Both the position numbers and the translations under genes were made by a program. Shown here one piece after another: positions 1 to 5,816 of a stretch of 9,351 bases of DNA. This stretch comes from Actinomycetes bacterium (GTDB lineage Bacteria; Actinomycetota; Acidimicrobiia; Acidimicrobiales; Ilumatobacteraceae), in NCBI GenBank assembly GCA_023417265.1, contig JAEZFY010000111.1:1-9351 (forward strand), read 5' to 3'. The notes beneath the pieces were generated by a model. The model did no database searches. It had not been told where the DNA came from and saw only the letters and a program-made list of their open reading frames with translations. Position 1 is the first letter of the stretch. Each line of letters starts with the position of its first letter.

Positions 1-1
1 G

Positions 2-631
2 TTGTGCGGGGTCCGCCCCGTCGACGCCACGCTGGCACTGCTCGGCGAGCTCGGCCCCGGTGCCATCGCGCTCGCCGATGTGCTCGCAGCACGGGGTCCC
101 GGCGCCGCGCTGGCAGCGCTGTACCGCGGCGAGGTCGACCCGCACCCGGTCATCGAAGCGTGCGCGGCGTCGCCGAGCGAGCCCGCGCGTTGCGTTCGTG
201 CGCTCGCCGCGCGCTACCCCGGCGAGGCTTCCGTGGCGGCGACGCTGCTGCTCAACCTCGTCACCCTGGAACCGGGCCAAGCGCTGCGGCTCGACGCCGG
301 CAACCTGCACGCCTACCTCCACGGGGCGGGGATCGAGTTGATGGGCGCCAGCGACAACGTCGTCCGCGGCGGACTGACCGTCAAGCCCGTCGACGTCGAA
401 CTCCTGCTTGCCACGATCGATCCAACTCCGCTCGCCGACCCAGTGCTCCCCGACACCGGCCGTTGCGAGCTGCCGGCGGTGGGCGTCGCCCTGGTGCGCG
501 TCGGACCGGGCGAACACCACCGGGCCACCGGCCACGAACTCGCGATCGACCTCTCCGGTGGCCAGTGGTATCTCCGGCCAGGCGAACAACTCGACGCCAC
601 CATCGAAACCTACGTCGTCACGCCGATCTAG
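2..631 (+). CDS. manA: Mannose-6-phosphate isomerase, class I (C-terminal part, 5' end outside window)
   Basis: Interconverts mannose 6-phosphate and fructose 6-phosphate with a bound zinc ion in the cytosol, feeding GDP-mannose and mannosylated lipid or glycan synthesis. The visible 209 residues are the C-terminal half. The diagnostic stretch lies at about residues 98-136: DAGNLHAYLHGAGIELM, then SDNVVRGGLT and a VKPVDVELL tail. The His of HAYL (visible residue 103, bases 308-310) matches the last zinc ligand of the family, and the Arg of DNVVRGGLT (residue 122) matches the catalytic Arg. The frame is open to the left edge. The first codon is TTG, but the sequence after it (CGVRPVDA) reads as an internal family segment, so it is not the true start. 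Class I enzymes are about 390-420 residues, so roughly half is missing. The gene ends at a TAG and converges on the SCO6745-like gene with 15 bases between them. Identification is firm; the start cannot be seen. Confidence 0.93.
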   Translation: MCGVRPVDATLALLGELGPGAIALADVLAARGPGAALAALYRGEVDPHPVIEACAASPSEPARCVRALAARYPGEASVAATLLLNLVTLEPGQALRLDAGNLHAYLHGAGIELMGASDNVVRGGLTVKPVDVELLLATIDPTPLADPVLPDTGRCELPAVGVALVRVGPGEHHRATGHELAIDLSGGQWYLRPGEQLDATIETYVVTPI

Positions 632-646
632 GTGCCGTGGGCGCCG

Positions 647-1393
647 TCAGCCGAGCGCGGTCGCCATCGCCGCGGTGCCGGCGATCAGCGCCTCGGCCTC
701 GGCGTCGCTGAGCGCCGCGTAGGCGGGCGTCAGGAGCTCGTCGGTGAGCCATTCGGCGCGCTCCCAGGTGGCCCGGTCGGCCTCGCTGACCGGCGGTGCG
801 GTGTCGGCGGTGTACCCGAACAGCTCGAGATCGTCGGGCCGACGGATGACGTGCGCAGCCGCGCTCGACATGCCGCACGCCGTCAGCGCGAGCAAGTGCA
901 CCGACCCGCGCAGCTCGCGCAGCACGACCGCCTGATGCATGGCCGCGGCCGGCGGATCGGCCGGAACGGCTTCGGCCCGGACTGCCGCGAAGAGTGGCAG
1001 CGACGCGCCCTCGACCGCCTGGATCACCTTGGTCGCCGCCTCGACGAAGGCGTCGAGCCCCGGCAGCTCGGCGAACCTGGCCCGACCGAAGTCGTGGGCG
1101 CAGCCGAGGTAGGCGCGGGCTGTGTCGCGCGGACCCAGCGCCGAGCGTGCGACCGCCGACTCCCACATCTTGCGCAGCAGGCCCGGCTCGAAGTAGCCGA
1201 ACGCGCAGCGCACCACGTCGGCGTCGACGTCGCCGAGCACGCCGCCGCGTCCGAGGAAGTAGAACCGGAACCCGTCGATGCCGAGCTGTTGCTTCCCGTA
1301 CTCGATCGTGCTCGGGTTGAAGTAGAACGCGGCGCCGATCGCCTGGGTCGAGTGCGTGGCCTGGATGATGTCGTGGGGAGCCCGTGAGGTCAT
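647..1393 (-). CDS. SCO6745-like family protein of unknown function
   Basis: This 248-residue protein resembles the actinobacterial SCO6745-like family, which is sometimes annotated as helix-turn-helix-like. Its biochemical role is not known to me. Family-like features are the N-terminal AAFYFNPSTIEYGKQQLGID region (residues 21-40), FRFYFLGRGGVLGDVDADVV (42-61), a central GYFEPGLL, and a C-terminal LRELRGSVHLLAL (158-170) followed by CGMSSAAAHVIRR. I see no signal peptide and no long hydrophobic helix, so it is probably cytosolic. ATG at 1393 is chosen because the conserved part begins about 20 residues later; no good Shine-Dalgarno precedes it. The nearest -10-like hexamer 6 bases upstream (CATGCT) is poor. 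The gene lies 45 bases downstream of the MOSC gene on the same strand, so it may be the last gene of that unit or may use its own promoter near the dyad at 1395-1421. Family assignment is from remembered sequence resemblance. Confidence 0.75.
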   Translation of the reverse strand: MTSRAPHDIIQATHSTQAIGAAFYFNPSTIEYGKQQLGIDGFRFYFLGRGGVLGDVDADVVRCAFGYFEPGLLRKMWESAVARSALGPRDTARAYLGCAHDFGRARFAELPGLDAFVEAATKVIQAVEGASLPLFAAVRAEAVPADPPAAAMHQAVVLRELRGSVHLLALTACGMSSAAAHVIRRPDDLELFGYTADTAPPVSEADRATWERAEWLTDELLTPAYAALSDAEAEALIAGTAAMATALG

Positions 1394-1394
1394 C

Positions 1395-1421
1395 TGCGCA
1401 GCATGCCAGTTGCATGACGCA
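1395..1421. repeat. Imperfect dyad just upstream of the SCO6745-like start
   Basis: In the 45-base gap between the MOSC and SCO6745-like genes, CATGC (1402-1406) and GCATG (1412-1416) form an inverted repeat around a 5-base centre. They are flanked by outer arms TGCG (1395-1398) and CGCA (1418-1421). The dyad begins two bases upstream of the ATG of the minus-strand gene. It could be an operator or a small RNA hairpin in the leader. It has no T-tract, so it is not a convincing terminator. The match is seen directly; function is inference. Confidence 0.35.
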
Positions 1422-1438
1422 ACCGAGCAAGTGGGCGG

Positions 1439-2107
1439 CTACCCGGCGGCGACGGTGGCGCGCAGTTCGGCGCTGAGGTCGTCACCAGCGGCGGCAAGGC
1501 CGGCGAGCAGCTCGGGACGCGTCGTCAGCGCGGCAAACGCGTGGGCCACCGTCACGTCGTGCGACGGCCGGTGCTCGACGGTGATCACGTCGCCGGCGCC
1601 GATCGTGCCTGGCGTGAGGATGCGCAGATACGTGCCAGGTCGACCCGCCGCCGTGAACGTCTTCACCCATCCGCGCACGCCTATCCGGGCTTGGAACGTG
1701 GCGCACGGAATCCGCGGGTCGGTGATCTGGACGCGCACAGGGGCGCGGCGCTGGGGCTCGCCGATCGTCCAGATCTCGCCGATCCGGGCGGCGTTGAGGT
1801 CGATGCCCATCGTGGTCAGGTTCTCGCCGAACATGCCGTTGGGCAGCTCGCGGCCCAGCCGCGCTTCCCAGGCGTCGAGGTCTTCGCGGGCGAACGCGTA
1901 CAAGGCCTGATCGTCGCCGCCGTGGTGGCGCTGGTTGCACACCGCGTCGCCGACGATGCCCGATCCCAGCCCGCCCCGCTTCGGCCCGGGGCTGCGCACT
2001 GCGACCCGGCCGCCGACCGGACGCTTCCCGATCCCGGTGACGCCGCCGCGGCGCGAGCCCAGGTTCGGCTCGGCACTGCCGACGTTGACCGTGAGGACCT
2101 GAGCCAT
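1439..2107 (-). CDS. MOSC domain-containing protein (YiiM-like)
   Basis: MOSC domains occur in molybdenum-cofactor sulfurases and in stand-alone proteins thought to handle sulfur or to act with the molybdenum cofactor, as in YiiM-type N-hydroxylated base reduction. In this 222-residue protein the visible motifs are CNQRHHGGDDQALYAFARED (residues 57-76), GMFGENLTTMGID (91-103), IGEIWTIGEPQRRAPVRV and DPRIPCATFQ. The latter carries the conserved MOSC cysteine, Cys135, which is the expected sulfur or molybdenum ligand. It has no ferredoxin or NifS-like domain, so it is a single-domain protein. The extra glycine- and arginine-rich stretch at residues 17-50 lies between the first strand and the CNQRHHGG motif. 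The ATG at 2107 lies 4 bases after the stop of the DUF1697 gene with no properly spaced Shine-Dalgarno, which suggests translational coupling. The domain call is secure; substrate and partner are unknown, and no molybdoenzyme gene is visible nearby. Confidence 0.9.
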   Translation of the reverse strand: MAQVLTVNVGSAEPNLGSRRGGVTGIGKRPVGGRVAVRSPGPKRGGLGSGIVGDAVCNQRHHGGDDQALYAFAREDLDAWEARLGRELPNGMFGENLTTMGIDLNAARIGEIWTIGEPQRRAPVRVQITDPRIPCATFQARIGVRGWVKTFTAAGRPGTYLRILTPGTIGAGDVITVEHRPSHDVTVAHAFAALTTRPELLAGLAAAGDDLSAELRATVAAG

Positions 2108-2111
2108 GGCG

Positions 2112-2636
2112 TCAGTCAGTCTCGCCGGCGAGCGCCGCCAACGTCGCGACGGTGTCGATGTTGCGGCCGGTGCCGACCACGCCGAGGGTGCGATGGATCA
2201 CCGGGGTGGTGAGCTTCGTGCCGGCGACGCCGTCGCCGTACAGGATGTGCAGATCGTCACCGATCACGGCCAGGGTTTCGTAGCCGAGTGCGGTGAGCGC
2301 GGCAGCTGACGCGGCGGTGGGTGTGCCGGAGAGGAAGTACACGTGGCTGTGCTTCGGTCGGGTGCGCTCGAACGGGTAGGCGTCGAGGGCCGCCCGCAGC
2401 TGCGTCGGCGTCCGCCCGATCACCTCGCGGAAGAAGCCGAAGCGCTGCTCGATCGCCGCCTCGAGTGCCCGGGCGAACGCGTCGGCGTCACCGGGCGGGT
2501 CGGCCAGCAGATTGCCCGAGGCGATGTAGGTCGACACGTTGGTCGCCCCGAGCGCCTCGGCGACGTCACGCAGCTCCGCCATGGGCAGCCGGGCACCACC
2601 CACGTTGACGGCCCGCAACAACCACACGCGAGTCAT
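2112..2636 (-). CDS. DUF1697 domain-containing protein
   Basis: This 174-residue protein matches the DUF1697 family, whose biochemical role is not established. The N-terminal signature is RVWLLRAVNVGGARLPMAEL (residues 3-22), followed by ATNVSTYIASGNLLAD (31-46). The C-terminal signature is VAGTKLTTPVIHRTLGVVGT then GRNIDTVATLAALA (to residue 170). Length is normal for the family. It has no signal peptide or membrane helix, so it is probably cytosolic. The ATG at 2636 begins directly in the conserved signature, so the start is well supported. A TAACGT hexamer ends 6 bases before the ATG, which fits a leaderless transcript. It is followed after 4 bases by the MOSC gene, making a likely two-gene unit. 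The gap to the upstream ispG stop is 41 bases. Confidence 0.88.
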   Translation of the reverse strand: MTRVWLLRAVNVGGARLPMAELRDVAEALGATNVSTYIASGNLLADPPGDADAFARALEAAIEQRFGFFREVIGRTPTQLRAALDAYPFERTRPKHSHVYFLSGTPTAASAAALTALGYETLAVIGDDLHILYGDGVAGTKLTTPVIHRTLGVVGTGRNIDTVATLAALAGETD

Positions 2637-2642
2637 GTGCCG

Positions 2643-2648
2643 ACGTTA
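2643..2648 (-). promoter_or_regulatory. Putative -10 element (TAACGT) for a leaderless DUF1697-MOSC transcript
   Basis: On the minus strand TAACGT fits the actinobacterial TANNNT -10 consensus and is followed by exactly 6 bases before the ATG at 2636. That spacing would place the transcription start at or very near the start codon. There is no Shine-Dalgarno. I found no convincing -35 hexamer 16-18 bases upstream. The call rests on spacing and the short motif alone, so it is tentative. Confidence 0.4.
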
Positions 2649-2663
2649 CAAACGGTGTCGCCC

Positions 2664-2678
2664 AGCCGCGGGTCGGCT
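2664..2678. repeat. Short hairpin at the ispG stop codon
   Basis: AGCCG and CGGCT form a 5-base stem with a 5-base loop at the end of ispG, overlapping its TGA stop. No T-tract follows on the minus strand, so an intrinsic terminator is doubtful. It may help separate ispG from the DUF1697-MOSC unit, but a stem this short is easily found by chance in GC-rich DNA. Confidence 0.25.
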
Positions 2679-3907
2679 CAACCGGTGACGGTCTTGCGGA
2701 TCTCGACGATCCGCGCCCCGGCATCGTTGGCGTCGGCACCCTTGGCGTCGAGCAGGACACCCCGGTCGCGGGCGGCCTCACGTTCGGCCTTCACGGTGTC
2801 GGCCCGTGCAAGCGCGGCGTCGGTGCCGTGCTCGTGGATGAACTCGGCCCACTCGACGAGCGCCTCGACCATCTCGGATTCCGGCACGACGGCGACGTTG
2901 CGACCCTTCACGAACAGGTGCCCGCGCTTGTTCCCGGCGGCGATGCCGATGTCGGCCTCGCGGGCCTCACCCGGGCCGTTGACGACGCAGCCCATGACCG
3001 CCACCTGCAACGGCAGCTGGCGCTCTCCGAACGCCTCCATCGCCCGCTTGGCGACGTCGATCACGTCGACCTCGGCGCGGCCGCACGACGGGCACGCGAT
3101 CAGGTCGACGTTCTTACGCTCGCGCAACCCGAGCGACTCGAGCAGTTGCCGCCCGGCGCGGGCCTCCTCGACGGGGTCGGCGGTGAGGCTGTAGCGGATC
3201 GTGTCGCCGATGCCCTCCATCAGCAGCGTGGCGATGCCGGCCGTCGCCTTCACGAGCCCGGCCGGTGGCGGTCCGGCCTCGGTGACGCCGAGGTGCAGCG
3301 GCACGTCGGTGACCGCCGCGAGCTGGCGGTACGCCTCCACCATCAGCGGCACGCTCGACGCCTTCACCGAGATCTTGATCAGATCGAACCCGACCTCGTG
3401 GAAGTACGCCATCTCCTGCTGGGCCGACTCGACCATCGCCTCGGGCGTGGCCCCGCCGTACTTGTCGTACAGAGCCGGGTCGAGCGAGCCGGCGTTGACG
3501 CCGATCCGGATCGGCAGGCCCCGGTCGCGGGCCTCCATGGCGACGGCCTTGATGTGCTCGGGCCGGCGGATGTTGCCGGGGTTGAGGCGCAAGCCGTGCA
3601 CGCCGGCCTCGATCGCCGCCAGCGCCATTTTGTACTGGTGGTGGATGTCGGCGATCACCGGGATCGGCGAGCGCGGCACGATCTGGGCGAGCCCCTCGGC
3701 GGCCTCGGTCTCGTTGCACGTGCAGCGGACAATGTCGCAGCCGGCCGCGGCGAGCGCGTAGATCTGCTGGAGCGTGCCCTCGACGTCGGCCGTCTTGGTG
3801 ATCGTCATCGACTGGACGGTGATCGGCGCCCCGCCCCCGACGGCGACATCGCCGACGCGGATCTGCTTGGTGACCCGGCGCTCCGTCGACCAGCCGGCAA
3901 CATCCAT
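2678..3907 (-). CDS. ispG: 4-hydroxy-3-methylbut-2-en-1-yl diphosphate synthase (IspG/GcpE)
   Basis: Performs the reductive step of the MEP pathway that turns 2-C-methylerythritol 2,4-cyclodiphosphate into HMBPP with a [4Fe-4S] cluster in the cytosol. The 409-residue protein has the TIM-barrel half (for example PITVQSMTITKTADVEGTL at 28-46 and GLRLNPGNIRRPEHIKA at 105-121) and the C-terminal cluster domain. Cluster ligands are visible: Cys272 and Cys275 in ACPSCGR, Cys307 and Glu314 in GCVVNGPGEA, matching Cys270/Cys273/Cys305/Glu312 of the E. coli enzyme. It is a single-polypeptide bacterial type without the plant insert. Length exceeds the E. coli (372) and M. tuberculosis (387) enzymes because of a charged C-terminal tail after about residue 355. 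Oddity: residues 59-66 read IVRCTCNE where E. coli has a Cys-free IVRVSVPT-type sequence. The ATG at 3907 lies 10 bases after the desaturase stop with no good Shine-Dalgarno, so it is probably co-transcribed and coupled. dxr, which acts earlier in the same pathway, lies about 3.2 kb upstream. Confidence 0.97.
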   Translation of the reverse strand: MDVAGWSTERRVTKQIRVGDVAVGGGAPITVQSMTITKTADVEGTLQQIYALAAAGCDIVRCTCNETEAAEGLAQIVPRSPIPVIADIHHQYKMALAAIEAGVHGLRLNPGNIRRPEHIKAVAMEARDRGLPIRIGVNAGSLDPALYDKYGGATPEAMVESAQQEMAYFHEVGFDLIKISVKASSVPLMVEAYRQLAAVTDVPLHLGVTEAGPPPAGLVKATAGIATLLMEGIGDTIRYSLTADPVEEARAGRQLLESLGLRERKNVDLIACPSCGRAEVDVIDVAKRAMEAFGERQLPLQVAVMGCVVNGPGEAREADIGIAAGNKRGHLFVKGRNVAVVPESEMVEALVEWAEFIHEHGTDAALARADTVKAEREAARDRGVLLDAKGADANDAGARIVEIRKTVTG

Positions 3908-3917
3908 ACGCCGAACG

Positions 3918-4919
3918 CTACTGCGTTACCTCGCGGGACCGACCCTCGGGTGAGCCGGCGGCGCCCGACGAGCAGGCCTTCCAGAATGCCCGGTAGCTCG
4001 GGTACTCGACCGCCGGCACCACCCACCCCGAGGCGACCAGCTCACGATGCAAGCGCGGCAGGTTGCGCCACGGCACGCCCATGTCGACGTGATGGGCCAG
4101 ATGCCAACCGGTGTTGTACGGGACCATCAGGTAGCGGGCGAGCGGGGTCTGGCGGATCACGTGCGTGGTCCGCCGGCGGTCGGCCGAGCGCTCCATGCCG
4201 CCGTGCTCGGCGATCGCCCGGAGCCGGTTGGAGAACTTCCACAGCGTGCTCCACGACAGGATCCACACCGGGTAGGCCCACCACGCCCCGACCACCAGTG
4301 ACCCGCCCAGCAAGACCGCCTGGACGGCGAGGATCTGGATTGCCTCGCGGCGGCCCTGACGGACGTTGAACCACAGCGCCTTGAAGTTCTTGTAGGCGCT
4401 CTGACCGAACAGGTCGCGGCGCAGCTTGCGGTGCCACGAGTCGGTGGGAATCGGATATCCGCGATAGAGCGCGAGGTCGGGTTCGTCGGGCCCCATCTCG
4501 TCGCGGTGGTGCGCGAAATGGACCCGCCGATAGGCGCCGAACGCCTGAAACGTCGGGTAGGCCAGCAACCAGCGCCCGACGAAGTCGTTGACGCGCCGAT
4601 TCGGGAAGAGCAGACGGTGGGCCGCTTCGTGGCCGAGGATGTTGAGCAGGCAGTGCCCGCGTCCCAGCAGCAAGAACGCCAGTACCCACGCCCACCACTG
4701 CCCGATGACGGCCGCCGCGATGACCACCCCGAACGTCTGCACGAGCGCCATCGTCACGGTGACCACGTTGCGCACCGTCGGGATCCGACGGAGTTCGTCG
4801 CGGAGCGGGCGGACCGCCATCGCCCGGACGTTGAGCCGCTCGGTGGGCAGCACGTCGGGCAGCAGCTCGGCGGGCGGCACCATCGTCCGCGGGATCCGGC
4901 TGGCTGCGGTCGTCGTCAC
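3918..4919 (-). CDS. Membrane fatty acid desaturase family protein
   Basis: A di-iron integral-membrane oxygenase or desaturase that probably modifies acyl chains or another membrane lipid; the substrate cannot be read from sequence. All three histidine clusters are intact in this 333-residue protein: HEAAH (97-101, preceded by NILG), HFAHH (134-138) and HLAHH (273-277), plus His239 in AEHGG, as in the fatty-acid-desaturase superfamily (which also contains carotenoid ketolases and hydroxylases). Hydrophobic membrane segments lie at about 52-88 and 193-222. GTG at 4919 is chosen because it sits 6 bases after a good TAGGAT -10 with a TTGATC -35, and also has AGGA 7 bases upstream; the next ATG (4883) has no such signals. 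ispG starts 10 bases after the stop, so the two genes likely share a transcript. That neighbour raises the possibility of a terpenoid substrate, but acyl-lipid desaturation is the default. A divergent PaaX-family gene starts 66 bases away. Confidence 0.88.
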   Translation of the reverse strand: MTTTAASRIPRTMVPPAELLPDVLPTERLNVRAMAVRPLRDELRRIPTVRNVVTVTMALVQTFGVVIAAAVIGQWWAWVLAFLLLGRGHCLLNILGHEAAHRLLFPNRRVNDFVGRWLLAYPTFQAFGAYRRVHFAHHRDEMGPDEPDLALYRGYPIPTDSWHRKLRRDLFGQSAYKNFKALWFNVRQGRREAIQILAVQAVLLGGSLVVGAWWAYPVWILSWSTLWKFSNRLRAIAEHGGMERSADRRRTTHVIRQTPLARYLMVPYNTGWHLAHHVDMGVPWRNLPRLHRELVASGWVVPAVEYPSYRAFWKACSSGAAGSPEGRSREVTQ

Positions 4920-4925
4920 ACCGCC

Positions 4926-4954
4926 ATCCTACAAATCGCGATCACCGCGATCAA
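4926..4954 (-). promoter_or_regulatory. Putative promoter for desaturase-ispG, leaderless
   Basis: On the minus strand a -35 TTGATC (4949-4954), a 17-base spacer and a -10 TAGGAT (4926-4931) are followed by 6 bases and the GTG start at 4919. The -35 matches four of six consensus positions, including TTGA. The spacing places the transcription start on or beside the GTG, so the message is probably leaderless. An alternative reading is that AGGA within the same hexamer serves as a Shine-Dalgarno 7 bases upstream, with a promoter further away. Confidence 0.6.
4937..4953. repeat. Tandem CGCGATCA direct repeat (candidate operator)
   Basis: CGCGATCA occurs at 4937-4944 and again at 4946-4953, one base apart (9-base period). 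The first copy overlaps the perfect 8-base palindrome ATCGCGAT (4935-4942). The pair lies between the -35 and -10 of the desaturase promoter and reaches the -35 of the divergent regulator promoter. This is where a repressor controlling both genes would bind. The repeat is seen; the binding protein is inference, with the adjacent PaaX-like protein the obvious candidate. Confidence 0.4.
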
Positions 4955-4978
4955 CATCCGTAACGCTCGCAGTAGTGT
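4950..4978 (+). promoter_or_regulatory. Putative promoter for the PaaX-family gene, leaderless
   Basis: TAGTGT (4973-4978) fits the TANNNT -10 pattern and is followed by 7 bases before the GTG at 4986. With a 17-base spacer the -35 position is ATCAAC (4950-4955), a weak match. GAGG lies directly against the GTG, too close for a normal Shine-Dalgarno, which favours a leaderless message. The -35 window overlaps that of the divergent desaturase promoter, so polymerase occupancy may be mutually exclusive. Confidence 0.45.
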
Positions 4979-4985
4979 TCGAGGG

Positions 4986-5816
4986 GTGAGCTCACTGCGG
5001 CCGCTGAACGCTCGTTCGCTGGTGCTGTCGGTCCTGCTCGGCCTCGATCCGCCGGTCCTCCCCACCCGGGCGCTGATCGACGTCGCCGCCCTGTTCGGAA
5101 TCGCCTCCGGCACGATGCGCACCGCGCTCTCGCGCATGGTGGCGGCTGGCGAGCTGGTCGTTGAGGGCGCCGGCTACCGGCTCGTGGGTCGCCTGCTCGA
5201 GCGCAAGTCCGCCCAGGACATCGGCCGTCGCCCGGCGCCGAGCGCGTGGGACGGCTCGTGGGTGCTGGCCGTCGTCACCTCGGAACGCCGCACGATCGCC
5301 GAACGACGCAGCTTCCGCACACACATGGGCAACCTCCGGATGGGCGAGTTGCGACCCGACACGTGGATGCGCCCGGCCAACCTGCCCGGGCCCGACGGCG
5401 CGCCGGGCATCGCGGTCGTCCGCGGCGGGCTCACCGGCGCCGACCCGACCGAGCTCGCCCAGCGCCTGTGGGACCTCCCCGCGGTCTCCGCCGGTGCCGA
5501 GCTGCTGCGCGAGCAGGTGGCGGCGATGCTCCCGGCACTGCACGATCACCGCGCCGAAGCGCTCGCCCCGGCGATCACGCTGGCTGCCGAGGTCGTCCGG
5601 TTCCTACGCGCCGAACCACTCCTCCCGCCCACCCTGACCCCGCATCCGTGGCCCCCCGACGCGCTCCGCACCGCGTACGCCACCTTCGACAAACACCTCG
5701 GCCGCACGCTCCACCACCTCACCCACTCGACCACCTCACCCACTGAGGTCAACGAGGTCGCCCGGAACGCAGCCAGCGTGCGATCTGGCCGGAGCCGCCC
5801 TACAACGGGTCGGTGA
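4986..5816 (+). CDS. PaaX-family transcriptional regulator
   Basis: A 276-residue DNA-binding protein of the PaaX type. The N-terminal winged helix-turn-helix covers about residues 8-70: ARSLVLSVLLG, then ALFGIASGTMRTALSRMVAA and ELVVEGAGYRLVG. The middle domain follows (WVLAVVTSE at 92-100, then FRTHMGNLRMGELRPDTWMR at 110-129). The C-terminal domain contains LLPPTLTPHPWPPDALRTAY (212-231). Characterised PaaX proteins repress phenylacetate catabolism in response to phenylacetyl-CoA, but no paa gene is present here, so the ligand is unknown; an acyl-CoA is possible. GTG at 4986 is chosen because PaaX homology begins there and a TAGTGT -10 lies 7 bases before; the open frame upstream is antisense to the desaturase. 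The last 30 or so residues are low-complexity and lie beyond the usual domain. The stop overlaps the 3' end of the protease gene by 17 bases. The divergent desaturase is the likeliest target. Confidence 0.82.
   Translation: MSSLRPLNARSLVLSVLLGLDPPVLPTRALIDVAALFGIASGTMRTALSRMVAAGELVVEGAGYRLVGRLLERKSAQDIGRRPAPSAWDGSWVLAVVTSERRTIAERRSFRTHMGNLRMGELRPDTWMRPANLPGPDGAPGIAVVRGGLTGADPTELAQRLWDLPAVSAGAELLREQVAAMLPALHDHRAEALAPAITLAAEVVRFLRAEPLLPPTLTPHPWPPDALRTAYATFDKHLGRTLHHLTHSTTSPTEVNEVARNAASVRSGRSRPTTGR

Noticed and set aside
632..1387. 251-codon plus-strand open frame directly after manA
   Set aside because: Antisense to the SCO6745-like gene, whose minus-strand frame shows family motifs. The plus-strand translation shows none.
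2664..2678. Intrinsic terminator after ispG
   Set aside because: Only a 5-base stem and no T-tract, so I list it as a short repeat rather than a terminator.
2828..4369. 513-codon plus-strand open frame opposite ispG and the desaturase
   Set aside because: It spans two clearly conserved minus-strand genes and its translation is a low-complexity mix of Asp, Arg, His, Leu and Gly typical of the antisense frame in GC-rich coding DNA. No family motif is visible.
4431..4985. Upstream extension of the PaaX-family reading frame
   Set aside because: It is antisense to the desaturase and lacks PaaX homology. The family sequence and a -10 element support the GTG at 4986.
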